NCBI RefSeq assembly: GCF_003992725.1
Contig: NZ_RZNF01000002.1
Span: 797,074-861,073, forward strand
Length of the DNA stretch: 64,000 nucleotides
Direction of reading: 5' to 3'
Source: Rhodomicrobium lacus
GTDB taxonomy: Bacteria; Pseudomonadota; Alphaproteobacteria; Rhizobiales; Rhodomicrobiaceae
The stretch's first letter is position 1. Every line of letters starts with the position of its first letter. Below the pieces are notes generated by a model. That model was not told the DNA's origin and did not search any database. It was given only the letters and a program-made list of their open reading frames with translations. This document shows positions 35,263-45,654 of the stretch, in pieces. A program made the position numbers and the translations under genes.

Positions 35263-35393
35263 CATGGAGGCGAAACGCTTCAGCGAAAGCGCCCGTTGTC
35301 GCGGCGGCGTGGGAGTTTGCCGTGAACGGAAAGGCGCCTGGGGCGTTATCAGGAACGGCGGCATTGCCGTTTCTGAAAGAGAAAGCGCGCCCC

Positions 35394-35993
35394 ATGACCG
35401 AAACTTATACAGTCGGCGTTTTTGTCGGAAGCCTGCGCAAGGACTCGCTCAATCGCAAGCTTGCCAAGGCGCTTGTGGAACTTGCGCCATCCGACTTCAA
35501 GTTCGAGTTCGTCGATATCGCCGCCCTCCCCCATTATAACGAGGATGGCGACACCGATCCGCCCGCCGCGTGGAAGGCATTCCGCGAGAAGGTGAAGCCG
35601 CTCGACGCCGTTCTGTTCGTAACCCCCGAATACAATCGCTCAGTGCCCGGCGTGTTGAAAAACGCGCTCGATGTCGGGTCACGGCCGTATGGACAGAGCG
35701 TCTGGGAAGGCAAGCCCGCTGCGGTGGTGAGCGCCTCGCCCGGGGGCATCGGCGGTTTCGGGGCGAACCATCACCTGCGCCAGTCTCTTGTGTTTTTGAA
35801 CGTCCCGGCCATGCAGCAGCCCGAAGCCTATATCGGCGGCGCGAACAAGCTGTTCGACGAAAACGGGAATATCGCGAACGACGGTACGCGAAAATTCCTG
35901 CACGGGTTCATGGAAGCCTTCGCGCGCTGGGTCGGGCAGCACTCGGCGAAAGGGCGAGCTGTCGCCGCTGGGGACCCTGCGCCTCAGGCTTGA
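35394..35993 (+). CDS. NADPH-dependent FMN reductase family protein
   Basis: A 199-residue flavodoxin-like protein: VGSLRKDSLNRKLAKAL near residues 11-27 binds the FMN phosphate, and TPEYNRSVPGVLKNALD near 76-92 is the family signature; SPGGIGGFGANHHLR follows. Members reduce FMN, azo compounds, quinones or chromate. The ATG (MTETYTVGVF) is preceded only by a weak purine-rich site; the open frame 50 codons upstream overlaps the repeat and is not chosen. Confidence 0.9.
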   Translation: MTETYTVGVFVGSLRKDSLNRKLAKALVELAPSDFKFEFVDIAALPHYNEDGDTDPPAAWKAFREKVKPLDAVLFVTPEYNRSVPGVLKNALDVGSRPYGQSVWEGKPAAVVSASPGGIGGFGANHHLRQSLVFLNVPAMQQPEAYIGGANKLFDENGNIANDGTRKFLHGFMEAFARWVGQHSAKGRAVAAGDPAPQA

Positions 35994-36075
35994 CGCCGGT
36001 TCGCACACGCAAAGCGGGACAAGCAGCGCGGAGTGCCGTCCGCGCGGCGGCTCCCGCGCCGCCCGGACGGAGAGC

Positions 36076-36387
36076 CTAACCCTCGCCGTCATAAGCCGCA
36101 AGGGCGACCGGCAAAGCCTCGATCACCGTATTGCCGACGGCGGGAAGCCCGACAAGCACCGCGCTTATAACCTCCTCGCGGCTCGCGCCTTCCGCCTTGG
36201 CGGCCTTGACATGAAACGGGATGCCGGAAGTGAGCCTTGCGGCGGCGAGCACCGCGAGATAGGCAAGTTCTTCGGTTTTCCTGTCGAGGGCGCTTGCGCC
36301 GTCGAGCGCATGAACGGCCCCCATCCACGCCTTCGCGTGCTCCGGCGCTTCGTCCAGAAAGGCTTTGAACGCTTTCGAAATGGTCAT
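36076..36387 (-). CDS. Carboxymuconolactone decarboxylase (CMD) family protein
   Basis: A 103-residue all-helical AhpD-like protein: KTEELAYLAVLAAARLTSG then IPFHVKAAKAEGASREEV. The CxxC motif of peroxidase-active AhpD is absent (the position reads SGIPFH), so thiol peroxidase activity is unlikely. ATG after GGGGAG. It is 49 bp downstream of the DUF1465 gene on the same strand. Confidence 0.85.
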   Translation of the reverse strand: MTISKAFKAFLDEAPEHAKAWMGAVHALDGASALDRKTEELAYLAVLAAARLTSGIPFHVKAAKAEGASREEVISAVLVGLPAVGNTVIEALPVALAAYDGEG

Positions 36388-36436
36388 GGCTCTCCCCTGC
36401 TTTCGGGGAATGACCTATCACGAATGAAAAAAAATA

Positions 36437-36964
36437 TCAGGCCGCCGGGAAGGCGAGCCTGATTTTCTCGATATGGCCGTCGACCGGCGACACCGTCTCG
36501 TTCGCGGCCACGGCACCATCCGAGAAGATGCGTTCGAGGCGCATGATGCGGTCATGCAGGCGATGACTTTCCGCGATGAGAAAACGGAACGTCTCCGGAA
36601 GGGCGTCGAAGCCCTCGGGCAATGTAGTGCCCTGCGGCGACAGCGTCACCCGGTGGCGGTGATTGTGCGCCTCGGCGGCGGTGATTTCACCCGCAGCGAT
36701 GGCGCGGCGCACGAGAAGCCACGACGCGAGCTGCGTGAGGCGCGTGGTGAGCCGGATGCTCTCGGAGGAATAGGCGAAGCTCGCCGGCGGCGTCAGGGTC
36801 TTGGATTCCGCCCTGCCCTGCCCGTCGAGATATTCCGCCGTGCGCTCAACGAGGTCCATCCCCTCGCGATAGAGCCTGGCGAACTGCGGGGATGTCGTGA
36901 ACCGATCCCCGAACGACAGCAGCGCCGCTTTTGGTAATTCATTCAAAACGCCGGAGCTTTTCAT
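36437..36964 (-). CDS. DUF1465 family protein
   Basis: A 175-residue protein of the alphaproteobacterial DUF1465 family, with SFGDRFTTSPQFARLYREGM near residues 17-36 and ESIRLTTRLTQLASWLLVRRA in the centre; helical, no membrane segment. Function unknown. ATG (MKSSGVLNEL) follows AGGGACTCC. The region before it contains a Rho-independent terminator in the same orientation (37082-37110), which could be part of this gene's leader. Confidence 0.8.
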   Translation of the reverse strand: MKSSGVLNELPKAALLSFGDRFTTSPQFARLYREGMDLVERTAEYLDGQGRAESKTLTPPASFAYSSESIRLTTRLTQLASWLLVRRAIAAGEITAAEAHNHRHRVTLSPQGTTLPEGFDALPETFRFLIAESHRLHDRIMRLERIFSDGAVAANETVSPVDGHIEKIRLAFPAA

Positions 36965-37081
36965 GGAGTCCCTACGCACCACTTCCGACCCGCCCGGATC
37001 GGAACCCTCACCTTACGCCAGCATAGCCGCAACAGCCTTTCAAAAGGTGAATGCACGGCCAAGCCTCAGCGGACCTAGCCC

Positions 37082-37110
37082 AAAAAAAAGAGCCGCATCA
37101 TGGCGGCTCT
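37082..37110 (-). terminator. Orphan Rho-independent terminator or attenuator
   Basis: On the minus strand AGAGCCGC (37110-37103) pairs with GCGGCTCT (37096-37089) around a 6-nt loop and is followed by a run of seven to eight T. No minus-strand gene lies directly upstream, since the next gene (37231 on) is on the plus strand; 117 bp downstream the DUF1465 gene starts. It may end a small RNA or attenuate the DUF1465 message. Confidence 0.7.
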
Positions 37111-37230
37111 CGAAAAGTTTGTGGAGGTGTTTCAGGGTCGACCCAGCTTTACATTGGAAGAAGCCTAACGCCTGCGTCTTAAGTTGGAGTAAAGATCCGC
37201 ATCTGGAACGGCGAAGCCGGAGGAAAATTC

Positions 37231-38208
37231 ATGAAAACGGTCTTAATTCGCGAACCCGGCGGCCCGGACGCATTGTCGCTCGTGGATGCGCCCACCCCCG
37301 AGCCGAAGGCGGACGAGGTGCTCATCGAGGTGGCCGCTGCGGGCGTAAACCGCCCGGACGTGCTGCAGCGGCAAGGGCTTTATCCGCCGCCGCCCGGCGC
37401 ATCGAACATCCCCGGCCTCGAAGTTTCGGGCAGGATTGCGGCGGTCGGCGCGGGCGTAACAAGGTGGAAGGCGGGCGACGCGGTTGCCGCGCTGACATCC
37501 GGCGGCGGCTATGCGGAATTCGCGATCGCGCAAGAAGGCTCGTGTCTTCGCGTACCGAAGGGGCTTTCCGTTGAGGAAGCGGCGTGTCTCCCTGAAACCT
37601 TCATGACGGTGTGGCACAATGTGTTCGAGCGCGGCGCGCTGAAGGCGGGCGAGTGCTTCCTCGTGCATGGCGGATCGAGCGGCATAGGGTCGACGGCGAT
37701 CCAGCTTGCAAACCATTTCGGTGCGCGGGTTTTCGCCACCGCCGGCAGCGACGAGAAATGCGCTTATTGCGAAAGCCTCGGCGCGGAGGCCGCCATCAAC
37801 TACCGGACGAAGAACTTCGCCGAAGAGATAAAGACGCTCACCTGCGGCAAGGGCGTGAACGTGATCCTCGACATGGTCGGCGGCTCGTACATTCAGGACG
37901 ATATCCGGTGCGCGGCCGAGGATGGCCGCATCGTGCAGATCGCGTTCCTGAAGGGCGCGAAGGTCGAGGTGAACCTCATGCCGATCATGCTGAAGCGCCT
38001 CACGCTTACCGGCTCGACGCTGCGGCCGAGAAGCCCCGAGTTCAAGGCGCACCTCGCCCGAGCACTCGAAGAGAAGGTGTGGCCGCTGATCGAGTCGGGC
38101 GCGGTGCGTGTTGTGATCGACAAGACATTCCCGCTTGCCGAGGCAGCAGAAGCGCACCGCCACATGGAAACGAACGCGCACATGGGCAAGATCGTGCTGA
38201 CGATATAA
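37231..38208 (+). CDS. NAD(P)H quinone oxidoreductase (PIG3-like)
   Basis: A 325-residue zinc-free medium-chain dehydrogenase of the quinone oxidoreductase branch: GVNRPDVLQRQGLYPPPPGA near residues 35-54, then GLEVSGRIAAVG, and the nucleotide-binding HGGSSGIGSTAIQLA near 146-160. Zinc ligands of alcohol dehydrogenases are absent. Strong GGAGG before the ATG. It stands alone on the plus strand. Confidence 0.92.
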   Translation: MKTVLIREPGGPDALSLVDAPTPEPKADEVLIEVAAAGVNRPDVLQRQGLYPPPPGASNIPGLEVSGRIAAVGAGVTRWKAGDAVAALTSGGGYAEFAIAQEGSCLRVPKGLSVEEAACLPETFMTVWHNVFERGALKAGECFLVHGGSSGIGSTAIQLANHFGARVFATAGSDEKCAYCESLGAEAAINYRTKNFAEEIKTLTCGKGVNVILDMVGGSYIQDDIRCAAEDGRIVQIAFLKGAKVEVNLMPIMLKRLTLTGSTLRPRSPEFKAHLARALEEKVWPLIESGAVRVVIDKTFPLAEAAEAHRHMETNAHMGKIVLTI

Positions 38209-38388
38209 GCTCAGCCCTTTCTCGCAAGTCAGGTCTTCGTCAGCCGGTGGCGCGCGCGGCAAGAGCTGCGCGACACGCATCGGTCAGCCGCGATATCTCG
38301 CATCGGGTCTTGGCGTCGGCCAAAAGCCTTGCGCGGCAAGCCCATTTCGCCTATGTTTTTCACAGCTCAATAAATCAGACTCTGGAGA

Positions 38389-38420
38389 AGAGTGGGCCCG
38401 CCGGTCCGCTCTTTTTCTTT
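38389..38420 (+). terminator. Attenuator-like terminator in the rimP leader
   Basis: AGAGTGGGCC (38389-38398) pairs with GGTCCGCTCT (38403-38412; two G-U pairs) around a 4-nt CGCC loop, followed by TTTTTCTTT. It lies 36 bp before the rimP ATG, after the convergent-free interval from the quinone oxidoreductase gene, so it either ends that gene's transcript or attenuates the rimP-nusA-infB operon. Confidence 0.75.
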
Positions 38421-38455
38421 ATCTGGCGCCTCGATAGCGCCTCGAACCGGACTTC

Positions 38456-39121
38456 ATGGCAGACGAAAACGACACGCCACCGATCGAACAAGCGGCACCC
38501 TCCGTTCCGACAGAGCGCTTCACGCGCGAATTCGGCGCGGCGGCAGACCTTGCCGCCCTCGTCGAGCCGGTGCTGGAAGACATGGGCTTTCGCCTTGTGC
38601 GCGTCACGATGTCGAAGCGCGACGGCGCCACCATCCAGATCATGGCCGACAAGCCGGACGGCGCGATCAATGTCGACGACTGCGCGAACATCTCGCGCCG
38701 TATCTCGCCGCTGCTCGATGCGCACGATCCCATCAAGGACCGCTACTTCCTCGAAGTGTCCTCGCCCGGCATCGACCGCATCCTCGTGCGCCCGTCCGAT
38801 TTCGAGGACTGGGCCGGCTTCGAGACGAAGGTGGAACTGAAGGAGCTGGTCGATGGCCGCAAGCGTTTCCGCGGCATCCTCGAAGGCTACGAAAACGGCG
38901 AAATGCTGCTTCAGGTTCAACTGAACCCGAAGGGCGAGCCCCAAACCATCGGCCTGCCGGTGGATCTCATTCACGACGCGAAGCTTGTGCTGACGGACGA
39001 ACTGATCCGCGCTTCGCTGACAAAGGCGAAAGCCGCCGGCAAAAACTGGGCCGAAGGCGGCGAAATTGAAGACGAACAGATCGAAGACGCGGAGTTGAAC
39101 GATGGCGCAATCCGGAATTAG
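38456..39121 (+). CDS. rimP: Ribosome maturation factor RimP
   Basis: Needed for 30S subunit maturation. 221 residues with the N-terminal alpha/beta domain (LVEPVLEDMGFRLVRV, about 35-50), NVDDCANISRRISPLLD and the hallmark YFLEVSSPGIDRIL near 97-110, followed by the Sm-like C-terminal domain. There is an acidic C-terminal tail (EGGEIEDEQIEDAE). nusA begins inside its last codons (20-bp overlap), so translation is coupled. Confidence 0.94.
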   Translation: MADENDTPPIEQAAPSVPTERFTREFGAAADLAALVEPVLEDMGFRLVRVTMSKRDGATIQIMADKPDGAINVDDCANISRRISPLLDAHDPIKDRYFLEVSSPGIDRILVRPSDFEDWAGFETKVELKELVDGRKRFRGILEGYENGEMLLQVQLNPKGEPQTIGLPVDLIHDAKLVLTDELIRASLTKAKAAGKNWAEGGEIEDEQIEDAELNDGAIRN

Positions 39122-40823
39122 CGCGAACCGGCTGGAACTGTTGCAGATCGCGGACGCGGTCGCGCGCGAAAAATCGATTGACCGCACGCTCGTGCTTTCC
39201 GCCATGGAAGACGCGATTCAGAAGGCTGCGAAATCGCGCTACGGCAGCGAAAACGAGATCCGCGCCGAGATCGATCCGCGCACCGGCGAAATCCGCCTCT
39301 CGCGCCTTCTCGAAGTGGTGGAACGCGTCACGCTCGACGCGACCGAAATCAGCCTCAAGGACGCGAAGAAACGCAACCCCGAGGCCGAGGTGGGTGATTT
39401 CATCGCAGAGCCACTGCCGCCCCTCGACTTCGGCCGCGTCGCGGCGCAGAACGCAAAGCAGGTCATCGTGCAGAAGGTGCGCGAGGCCGAGCGCGAGCGT
39501 CAGTTCGAGGAATACAAGGATCGCATGGGCGAGATCGTCAGTGGCATCGTGAAGCGCGCCGAATACGGCAACGTCATGATCGACCTTGGCCGCGCCGAGG
39601 CGATCATCCGGCGCGACGAGACGCTGCCGCGCGAGAACTACAAGCTCGGCGACCGCGTGCGCGCGTATGTCTATGACGTGCGCCGCGAAAATCGCGGTCC
39701 GCAGATCTTCCTTTCGCGCACGCGCCCCGAATTCATGGCGAAGCTGTTCGCGCAGGAAGTGCCGGAAATCTACGACGGCATCGTCGAAATCAAGTCGGTC
39801 GCGCGCGATCCCGGCAGCCGCGCCAAGATCGCAGTCGTCTCGAAGGAAACGAGCGTCGATCCGGTCGGCGCCTGCGTGGGCATGCGCGGCAGCCGCGTGC
39901 AAGCCGTCGTGAACGAGCTTCAGGGTGAAAAGATCGACATCATCCAGTGGTCGGGCGACCCCGCCACCTTCATCGTGAATGCGCTCGCGCCCGCGGAAGT
40001 GGCCAAGGTCGTGCTTGACGAGGAATCCGAGCGCATCGAAGTCGTGGTGCCGGACGAGCAGTTGAGCCTCGCGATCGGCCGCAAGGGCCAGAACGTGCGC
40101 CTCGCCTCTCAGCTCACGGGCTGGGACATCGACATCCTGACGGAAGCGGAAGAATCGGAACGCCGCCAGAAGGAATTCGCCGAACGTACCGCCGCCTTCG
40201 TCAACGCACTCGATGTTGACGAGATGATCGCGCAGCTGCTCGTCTCGGAAGGATTCACCTCGGTCGAGGAACTGGCGTTCGTCGACGCGCATGAAGTCGC
40301 AAGCATCGAAGGCTTCGACGAAAACACCGCGCAGGAAATCCAGGAGCGCGCTCGCGAATTTCTGGAGCGGCAGGAGGCCGAACTCACGGAGAAGCGCCGG
40401 GCCCTCGGCGTGGATGACGAGTTGGCCGAGGTGCCGGGCGTCACCACCGCGATGCTCGTCGCGTTCGGCGAGAACAATATCAAGACGGTCGAGGATCTCG
40501 CGGACTGCGCGACCGACGAACTTGCGGGCTGGACAGAGCGCGCGCACGGTCAGACAAAGCAGAATCCCGGCATCCTTCAGGGCTTCGACCTGTCGAAGTC
40601 GGACATCGAACATCTTATCATCGCTGCCCGCGTGAAGGCGGGCTGGATCGAGGCACCGGAAGAGCCCGAGGAAGAAGCGGTCGAGGCCGATAGCCTTGAC
40701 GATGGCTTGACCTCGGAAGCGCATGAGGACGAGCGCGTCGAGGCGGAAAGCCACGAAGGCGCGGAGTCAGAAGCGCACGAGGAAGGGGGCACGCATGCCC
40801 AAAGCCAAGAAAAAGCGCTCTGA
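39102..40823 (+). CDS. nusA: Transcription termination/antitermination factor NusA
   Basis: RNA polymerase accessory factor, 573 residues: N-terminal polymerase-binding domain, S1 domain ([20 protein letters not shown] near 143-162), KH1/KH2 ([37 protein letters not shown]), two C-terminal helix-hairpin-helix acidic repeats, and an extra acidic tail after about 535. ATG follows GGAG inside rimP. The ylxR gene overlaps the end by 29 bp. Confidence 0.96.
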   Translation: MAQSGISANRLELLQIADAVAREKSIDRTLVLSAMEDAIQKAAKSRYGSENEIRAEIDPRTGEIRLSRLLEVVERVTLDATEISLKDAKKRNPEAEVGDFIAEPLPPLDFGRVAAQNAKQVIVQKVREAERERQFEEYKDRMGEIVSGIVKRAEYGNVMIDLGRAEAIIRRDETLPRENYKLGDRVRAYVYDVRRENRGPQIFLSRTRPEFMAKLFAQEVPEIYDGIVEIKSVARDPGSRAKIAVVSKETSVDPVGACVGMRGSRVQAVVNELQGEKIDIIQWSGDPATFIVNALAPAEVAKVVLDEESERIEVVVPDEQLSLAIGRKGQNVRLASQLTGWDIDILTEAEESERRQKEFAERTAAFVNALDVDEMIAQLLVSEGFTSVEELAFVDAHEVASIEGFDENTAQEIQERAREFLERQEAELTEKRRALGVDDELAEVPGVTTAMLVAFGENNIKTVEDLADCATDELAGWTERAHGQTKQNPGILQGFDLSKSDIEHLIIAARVKAGWIEAPEEPEEEAVEADSLDDGLTSEAHEDERVEAESHEGAESEAHEEGGTHAQSQEKAL

Positions 40824-41514
40824 TCCGGAACCGATACTGGACTTTGACGCGGAAAAGGCACATTTAACAGAGGGCGAGCAAGGCGACACGCAACATACTC
40901 CGGTCAGAACCTGTGTCATGGATCGATCGAGAAGGGAAAAGCCTTCCCTTCTGCGGTTTGTCGTCTCTCCCGAGGATGAGGTCGTACCCGATATCAAGGG
41001 AAATCTTCCGGGACGGGGTGTCTGGGTTACAGCCGGTCGGAAGGCCGTCGCCGATGCCGTTGGACGGCGCGCGTTTCAGAGGGCGTTTCGCAAACCGGTT
41101 ACCGTAAGCGAAAGCCTTCCTTCAGACGTTGAACAGCTTTTTAAGCGATCTGTGCTAGAACGCTTGTCGATTTGTAATAAGGCCGGGCTTGTGGTCACGG
41201 GGTTTCAGAAGGTCGAGGACGCACTGAAGCGGCGTGAAATCGTGGTTCTTCTCCATGCTGACAACGCGGCCGCAGACGGGAAGGACAAGCTCGACAGGAA
41301 GTTCAAGGCCTTATATTCAGGCGCGAATCACATCGAGCCGGAAAATTGCTTCACATCTGCCGAAATTAGCTTGGCGACGGGAAGCACGAATGTAATACAT
41401 GCGGGACTTAAGGAAGGCGGGGCGACAGCCGCATTCTTGCAAGCTCTCGATCGGTTCAGCGGGTATTGCGCAAGCGAGGCGAAGCCGCATTCGCTGCGTC
41501 AGGATAGAGAATGA
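40795..41514 (+). CDS. YlxR/DUF448 RNA-binding protein with L7Ae-like domain
   Basis: A 239-residue protein with the YlxR signature [19 protein letters not shown] near residues 38-56 and GRGVWV, and a C-terminal L7Ae/Gadd45-like domain ([20 protein letters not shown]). YlxR binds RNA and modulates transcription or RNase P in characterised species. ATG follows AAGGGGG within the nusA end; its TGA overlaps the infB ATG (ATGA). The two-domain form is common in alphaproteobacteria. Confidence 0.92.
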   Translation: MPKAKKKRSDPEPILDFDAEKAHLTEGEQGDTQHTPVRTCVMDRSRREKPSLLRFVVSPEDEVVPDIKGNLPGRGVWVTAGRKAVADAVGRRAFQRAFRKPVTVSESLPSDVEQLFKRSVLERLSICNKAGLVVTGFQKVEDALKRREIVVLLHADNAAADGKDKLDRKFKALYSGANHIEPENCFTSAEISLATGSTNVIHAGLKEGGATAAFLQALDRFSGYCASEAKPHSLRQDRE

Positions 41515-44414
41515 GCGAAACGAAAGAAACGGACTCGAAACCGGCGGCTGGCCGCAAGACGATGTCGCTGAACGTAAAGCGGACGGTCGAACAGGGCCAC
41601 ATCCGCCAGAACTTCAGCCATGGCCGGTCGAAATCCGTTCTGGTCGAGACGAAGCGCAAACGCCCTGGTTCGGGGCCTGGCGTCGCGGAAGAACCGCAGC
41701 AAGCCCAGAAGCCCGCTCCGCAGAAGCCCGAGCATCGCGCCTTCCAGAAACCCGGCTCCGAGCAGGGTGGCGACAAGCGGCCGCAGAAGGTGCTGCGCCA
41801 GCTGTCCGCCGGTGAGGTCGACGCCCGCGCTCGTGCGCTAGTCGAGGCGCGCAAGCGCGAGGAAATCCTGAAGCGCGAGCGCGAAATCGAAGAAGCGCGC
41901 CGCCGCGAGGAAGAAGCCTTGCGCGCGATCGAAGACAAGAAGCGCGCCGCCGAGGAAGAGGCCCTTGCCAAAAAGGCCGCGGAAGAAGCTGCTCTGCTTC
42001 GCGCAAAAGAGGCGGCTGAAGCAAAACCGGAAGCTCCCAAAGAACCGGCCGGGCATGAAGCCGCTCACGTGGCTCCCCCGGTTGCGCGCCCAAGCCGGCC
42101 GGCGGAACCGCCGCGCCGTGTCGGACCCGACACCGTGCGCGTTGTCGCCCGTCCTCAGGATGACCGGCGCGCGCCGCGCACACCCGATGCGCGCCCGACC
42201 GACGCACGCACCGATGCACGTGGCGGACCCGCGCGCGACGGAGCTCGTCCGGGCGGGGCTCGTCCGGACGCCAGACCTCAGGGCGGTCCCCGCGCCGGGG
42301 CTCCCGGCGCAAGACCCGGCTTCGGCGGTCCGCGAGGCGCCGCGGCCGCGCCCGCGTCTCCGATTCCGGAAGTCGCCGCTCGTCCCGATAGGGCCCGCGA
42401 TGCAGATGTCGGCGCCCGCGCCCGCGGTGCGGATAGCGAGGAAGACGATCGCCGCGCCAAGCGGGGCCTGCCCGGCAAGGTCGCCGCGCCGGCACCCGTC
42501 AAGAAAGCGGTAACCGAGCGAACCGGCCGTCAGCGTCTCACGCTTTCGAACGCGCTCGACGATCAGCAGCGTGAACGCAGCCTCGCCTCTCTCAAACGCC
42601 AGCGCGAACGTCAGAAGCTCCAGGCTTCCGGCGCGCGGCAGGAGCGTGTCAAGATTCAACGCACCGTCATTCTGCCCGAAGCCATCACCATCCAGGAACT
42701 CGCGAACCGCATGGCGGAACGCGCGGTCGACATCATCAAGTTCCTGATGAAACAGGGTCAGATGCTGAAGATCAACGACGTGATCGATGCCGATACGGCC
42801 GAACTCGTCGCCGAGGAATTCGGCCACAGCGTGAAGCGCGTTTCCGAAGAGGACATCGAGGAAGGCTTCATCGGCGAGACCGACGATCCCGATACCCTTC
42901 AGTTCCGCGCGCCTGTCGTTACCATCATGGGTCACGTCGACCACGGCAAGACATCGCTGCTCGACGCGATCCGCCACGCGAACGTGGTCTCCGGCGAGGC
43001 AGGCGGCATCACGCAGCATATCGGCGCCTATCAGGTGACGACGCCCGACGGCGCCCCCGTGACCTTCATCGACACGCCGGGCCACGCGGCCTTCACCGCG
43101 ATGCGTGCTCGTGGTGCGAAGGTGACGGACATCGTCGTGCTGGTCGTTGCGGCCGATGACGGCGTCATGCCGCAGACGGTCGAGGCCATCAACCACGCGA
43201 AGGCGGCGGGTGTGCCGATCATCGTCGCCATCAACAAGATCGACAAGCCGGATGCCGATCCGCTGCGTGTGCGCACCGACCTTCTTTCCCACGACATCGT
43301 CGTGGAGAGCATGGGCGGCGACACGCTCGAAGTGGAAGTCTCGGCCAAGCAGAAGCTCAATCTCGACAGGCTCCTTCAGGCGATCGCCCTTCAGGCCGAA
43401 GTTCTCGAACTGACGGCCAACCCCGACCGCCCGGCGGAAGGCATCGTCATCGAAGCCAAGCTCGAACGCGGTCGCGGCCCGGTCGGAACGGTGCTCGTGC
43501 AGCGCGGAACGCTCAAGGTCGGCCAGATCGTCGTCGCCGGTCGTGCGTGGGGCCGCGTGCGTGCGCTCATCGACGACAAGGGCGCGAACGTTGTCGCGGC
43601 AGGGCCATCGACGCCGGTCGAGGTGCTCGGTTTCGACAGCGCACCGGAAGCTGGCGATCAGCTCGCCGTGGTGGATACCGAAGCGCGCGCCCGCGAACTG
43701 ACCGAACACCGCCAGCGCAAGCTGCGTGATGTCCGCTCGGTGGGCGCCGGCGCGAGAAGCTCGCTCGAACAGATGATGAAGCAGGCCGCCAAAGGTGGAA
43801 AGAAGGAATTCCTTCTCATCATCAAGGGCGACGTGCAAGGCTCGGTCGAAGCGATCAACGCCGCGCTCGAAAAGCTCGGCACGGACGAGGTCGAGGCGCG
43901 CATCATCCACTGGGCGGTGGGCGGCATCACATCCTCGGACGTGGCGCTTGCCGAAGCTTCCGGCGCCGTCATCATCGCCTTCAACGTCCGCGCCGACGCT
44001 CAGGCGAAGCAGCAGGCCGAACGCGACGGCATCGAAATCCGCTACTACAACATTATCTACGATCTCGTGGACGATGTGAAGAAGGCGATGTCCGGTTTGC
44101 TTGCGCCGATCACGCGCGAGGAGTTCCTGGGCAATGCCGAAATCCTGGAGGTGTTCAACATCTCGAAGGTCGGCAAGGTCGCGGGTTGCCGTGTCACGGA
44201 AGGCAAGGTCGAGCGCGGAGCAAGCGTTCGTCTGGTGCGCGACCATGTGGTGATCCACGAAGGCAAGCTATCCACGCTCAAGCGTTTCAAGGACGAGGTC
44301 AAGGAAGTGGTCGTCGGTCAGGAATGCGGCATGGCCTTCGAGGGCTATCAAGATCTCAAGGCCGGCGATACGATCGAGTGCTTCCGCACCCATATCGAGA
44401 CGCGGAGCCTGTAG
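41511..44414 (+). CDS. infB: Translation initiation factor IF-2
   Basis: GTPase that brings initiator tRNA to the 30S subunit. 967 residues: a long charged N-terminal region (Ala/Glu/Lys/Arg coiled coil about 105-180, then a low-complexity Arg/Pro/Gly/Asp stretch about 200-310), IF2 N-terminal motif, G domain with [17 protein letters not shown] and NKID, then domains II-IV. Start overlaps ylxR. The long N-terminus is typical of Rhizobiales. Ends before a strong terminator. Confidence 0.97.
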   Translation: MSETKETDSKPAAGRKTMSLNVKRTVEQGHIRQNFSHGRSKSVLVETKRKRPGSGPGVAEEPQQAQKPAPQKPEHRAFQKPGSEQGGDKRPQKVLRQLSAGEVDARARALVEARKREEILKREREIEEARRREEEALRAIEDKKRAAEEEALAKKAAEEAALLRAKEAAEAKPEAPKEPAGHEAAHVAPPVARPSRPAEPPRRVGPDTVRVVARPQDDRRAPRTPDARPTDARTDARGGPARDGARPGGARPDARPQGGPRAGAPGARPGFGGPRGAAAAPASPIPEVAARPDRARDADVGARARGADSEEDDRRAKRGLPGKVAAPAPVKKAVTERTGRQRLTLSNALDDQQRERSLASLKRQRERQKLQASGARQERVKIQRTVILPEAITIQELANRMAERAVDIIKFLMKQGQMLKINDVIDADTAELVAEEFGHSVKRVSEEDIEEGFIGETDDPDTLQFRAPVVTIMGHVDHGKTSLLDAIRHANVVSGEAGGITQHIGAYQVTTPDGAPVTFIDTPGHAAFTAMRARGAKVTDIVVLVVAADDGVMPQTVEAINHAKAAGVPIIVAINKIDKPDADPLRVRTDLLSHDIVVESMGGDTLEVEVSAKQKLNLDRLLQAIALQAEVLELTANPDRPAEGIVIEAKLERGRGPVGTVLVQRGTLKVGQIVVAGRAWGRVRALIDDKGANVVAAGPSTPVEVLGFDSAPEAGDQLAVVDTEARARELTEHRQRKLRDVRSVGAGARSSLEQMMKQAAKGGKKEFLLIIKGDVQGSVEAINAALEKLGTDEVEARIIHWAVGGITSSDVALAEASGAVIIAFNVRADAQAKQQAERDGIEIRYYNIIYDLVDDVKKAMSGLLAPITREEFLGNAEILEVFNISKVGKVAGCRVTEGKVERGASVRLVRDHVVIHEGKLSTLKRFKDEVKEVVVGQECGMAFEGYQDLKAGDTIECFRTHIETRSL

Positions 44415-44440
44415 CGTTCACATCGCGGCGTGCACATCGG

Positions 44441-44468
44441 AAAGCGGCGATTATCGCCGCTTTTTTTT
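44441..44468 (+). terminator. Terminator of the rimP-nusA-ylxR-infB operon
   Basis: AAAGCGGCGA (44441-44450) pairs with TCGCCGCTTT (44454-44463) around a 3-nt loop and merges into a run of eight T. It lies 27 bp after the infB stop. Confidence 0.9.
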
Positions 44469-44697
44469 CGGGGCGCGCGCTTTCCATACCTTGGGGGGCG
44501 CGGGCGCGCTCGTCCCGTAACAGATCCGCCGCCTCTCGCGGAAAAGCTGACCGACACGCCGCGGCGGCGCTTCTCAATTGACGGCACACACGCTGTCGCT
44601 GAGGCAGGTACGGCCGCGAAGGCTCCGCGCCGCCATCCTCGATGCCATCACCAAAGGCGCGCCCGATCTTCGAGCGCCCTTTCGCGATCGTCGGCCG

Positions 44698-45507
44698 CTA
44701 TTCCAGCGAACCGAACAGCGCCCGCGCCGCCTCCGCCGTCTTCTCGTCGAGCGGCTTCGGTTCCAGATCGACGCCCTTCCCCAACCTGTCGATCAGGATC
44801 TTGAACACGGCAAGGCGAGCATAATTCTTGTTGTTCGCCGGGACGAGGAACCACGGCGCATAATCCGTCGAAGTCTTTTCGAGCATGTCCTCGATAGCCT
44901 TTTCGTAGTCGGCGCGATGGTCGCGGTTGCGGAAATCCTCGTAGGTGAGCTTCCAGCGCTTCAAGGGATTTGTGAGCCGGTCCTTGAATCGCCTGAGCTG
45001 CTCCTCGGCGGATATGTGCATGAAGACCTTGGCGATGCGCGTTCCGTCGTCGACGAGCAGGCGTTCGAACTCGTTGATCTCGCGATAGGCTCGTTTCCAC
45101 TCCGCCTTTTTCGCCAGACCTTCGACACGTTCCACCAGCAGACGACCGTACCAGGAGCGGTCGAACACCACGATCTGGCCCTGCTCCGGCAGCCGTCTCC
45201 AGAAGCGCTGCAGATAGTGCTCCCTTTTTTCGTCCGGCGAGGGCGCGGCGATGGGGTGCACCTTGAAGCTTCGCGGATCGAGCGTCCAGCCGAGACGCCG
45301 GATCACGCCGCCCTTCCCCGCCGTGTCCCATCCTTCAAGCACGATGACGGCATGCTCGCGTGTGCCGAGATACGCCTGCTGAATGGATTGCATGGTGTGT
45401 TGCAGCGGGACGATCTTTCGAGCGTAATCCTTCTGGTCGACGTGATGACCGTCGCCGAGAGAAGCAAGCGACGGAGGCCCGCTCACCAGGAATTTGTCTG
45501 CCTTCAC
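44698..45507 (-). CDS. ppk2: Polyphosphate kinase 2 family protein
   Basis: Uses polyphosphate to phosphorylate nucleoside mono- or diphosphates, or the reverse. 269 residues with Walker A GWDTAGKGG, the FDRSWYGR Walker B/lid region and RRFKDR. I chose the GTG that follows AAGGAG by 8 bp; an ATG nine codons earlier has no ribosome site. It is monocistronic, convergent with infB. The single-domain form could be class I or III; sequence alone does not settle the nucleotide used. Confidence 0.9.
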   Translation of the reverse strand: MKADKFLVSGPPSLASLGDGHHVDQKDYARKIVPLQHTMQSIQQAYLGTREHAVIVLEGWDTAGKGGVIRRLGWTLDPRSFKVHPIAAPSPDEKREHYLQRFWRRLPEQGQIVVFDRSWYGRLLVERVEGLAKKAEWKRAYREINEFERLLVDDGTRIAKVFMHISAEEQLRRFKDRLTNPLKRWKLTYEDFRNRDHRADYEKAIEDMLEKTSTDYAPWFLVPANNKNYARLAVFKILIDRLGKGVDLEPKPLDEKTAEAARALFGSLE

Positions 45508-45654
45508 GACGAAATCTCCTTGCCGCCTCTCCATGATCCAGAACGGCCATTAAGAATCCGCACCCCCTCGCGTTTGCGACGCAAACGGTCGTGCTGGCGA
45601 ACGACCCTATTCCCATTCGGAAGTCCGGCACAGATTCATCGAGCATTTTCGGAC

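Noticed and set aside
38967..40754. Long minus-strand open frame of 595 codons opposite nusA
   Set aside because: Shadow of nusA; composition is typical of reverse-frame translation and no domain is recognisable.
42090..42440. Arg/Pro/Gly/Asp repeats that might be a repeat array
   Set aside because: These are the low-complexity N-terminal region of IF-2, common in Rhizobiales, not a CRISPR or tandem array.
41838..44258. Minus-strand open frame of 806 codons opposite infB
   Set aside because: Shadow of the high-GC infB gene; no recognisable domain, His/Asp/Arg-rich composition.
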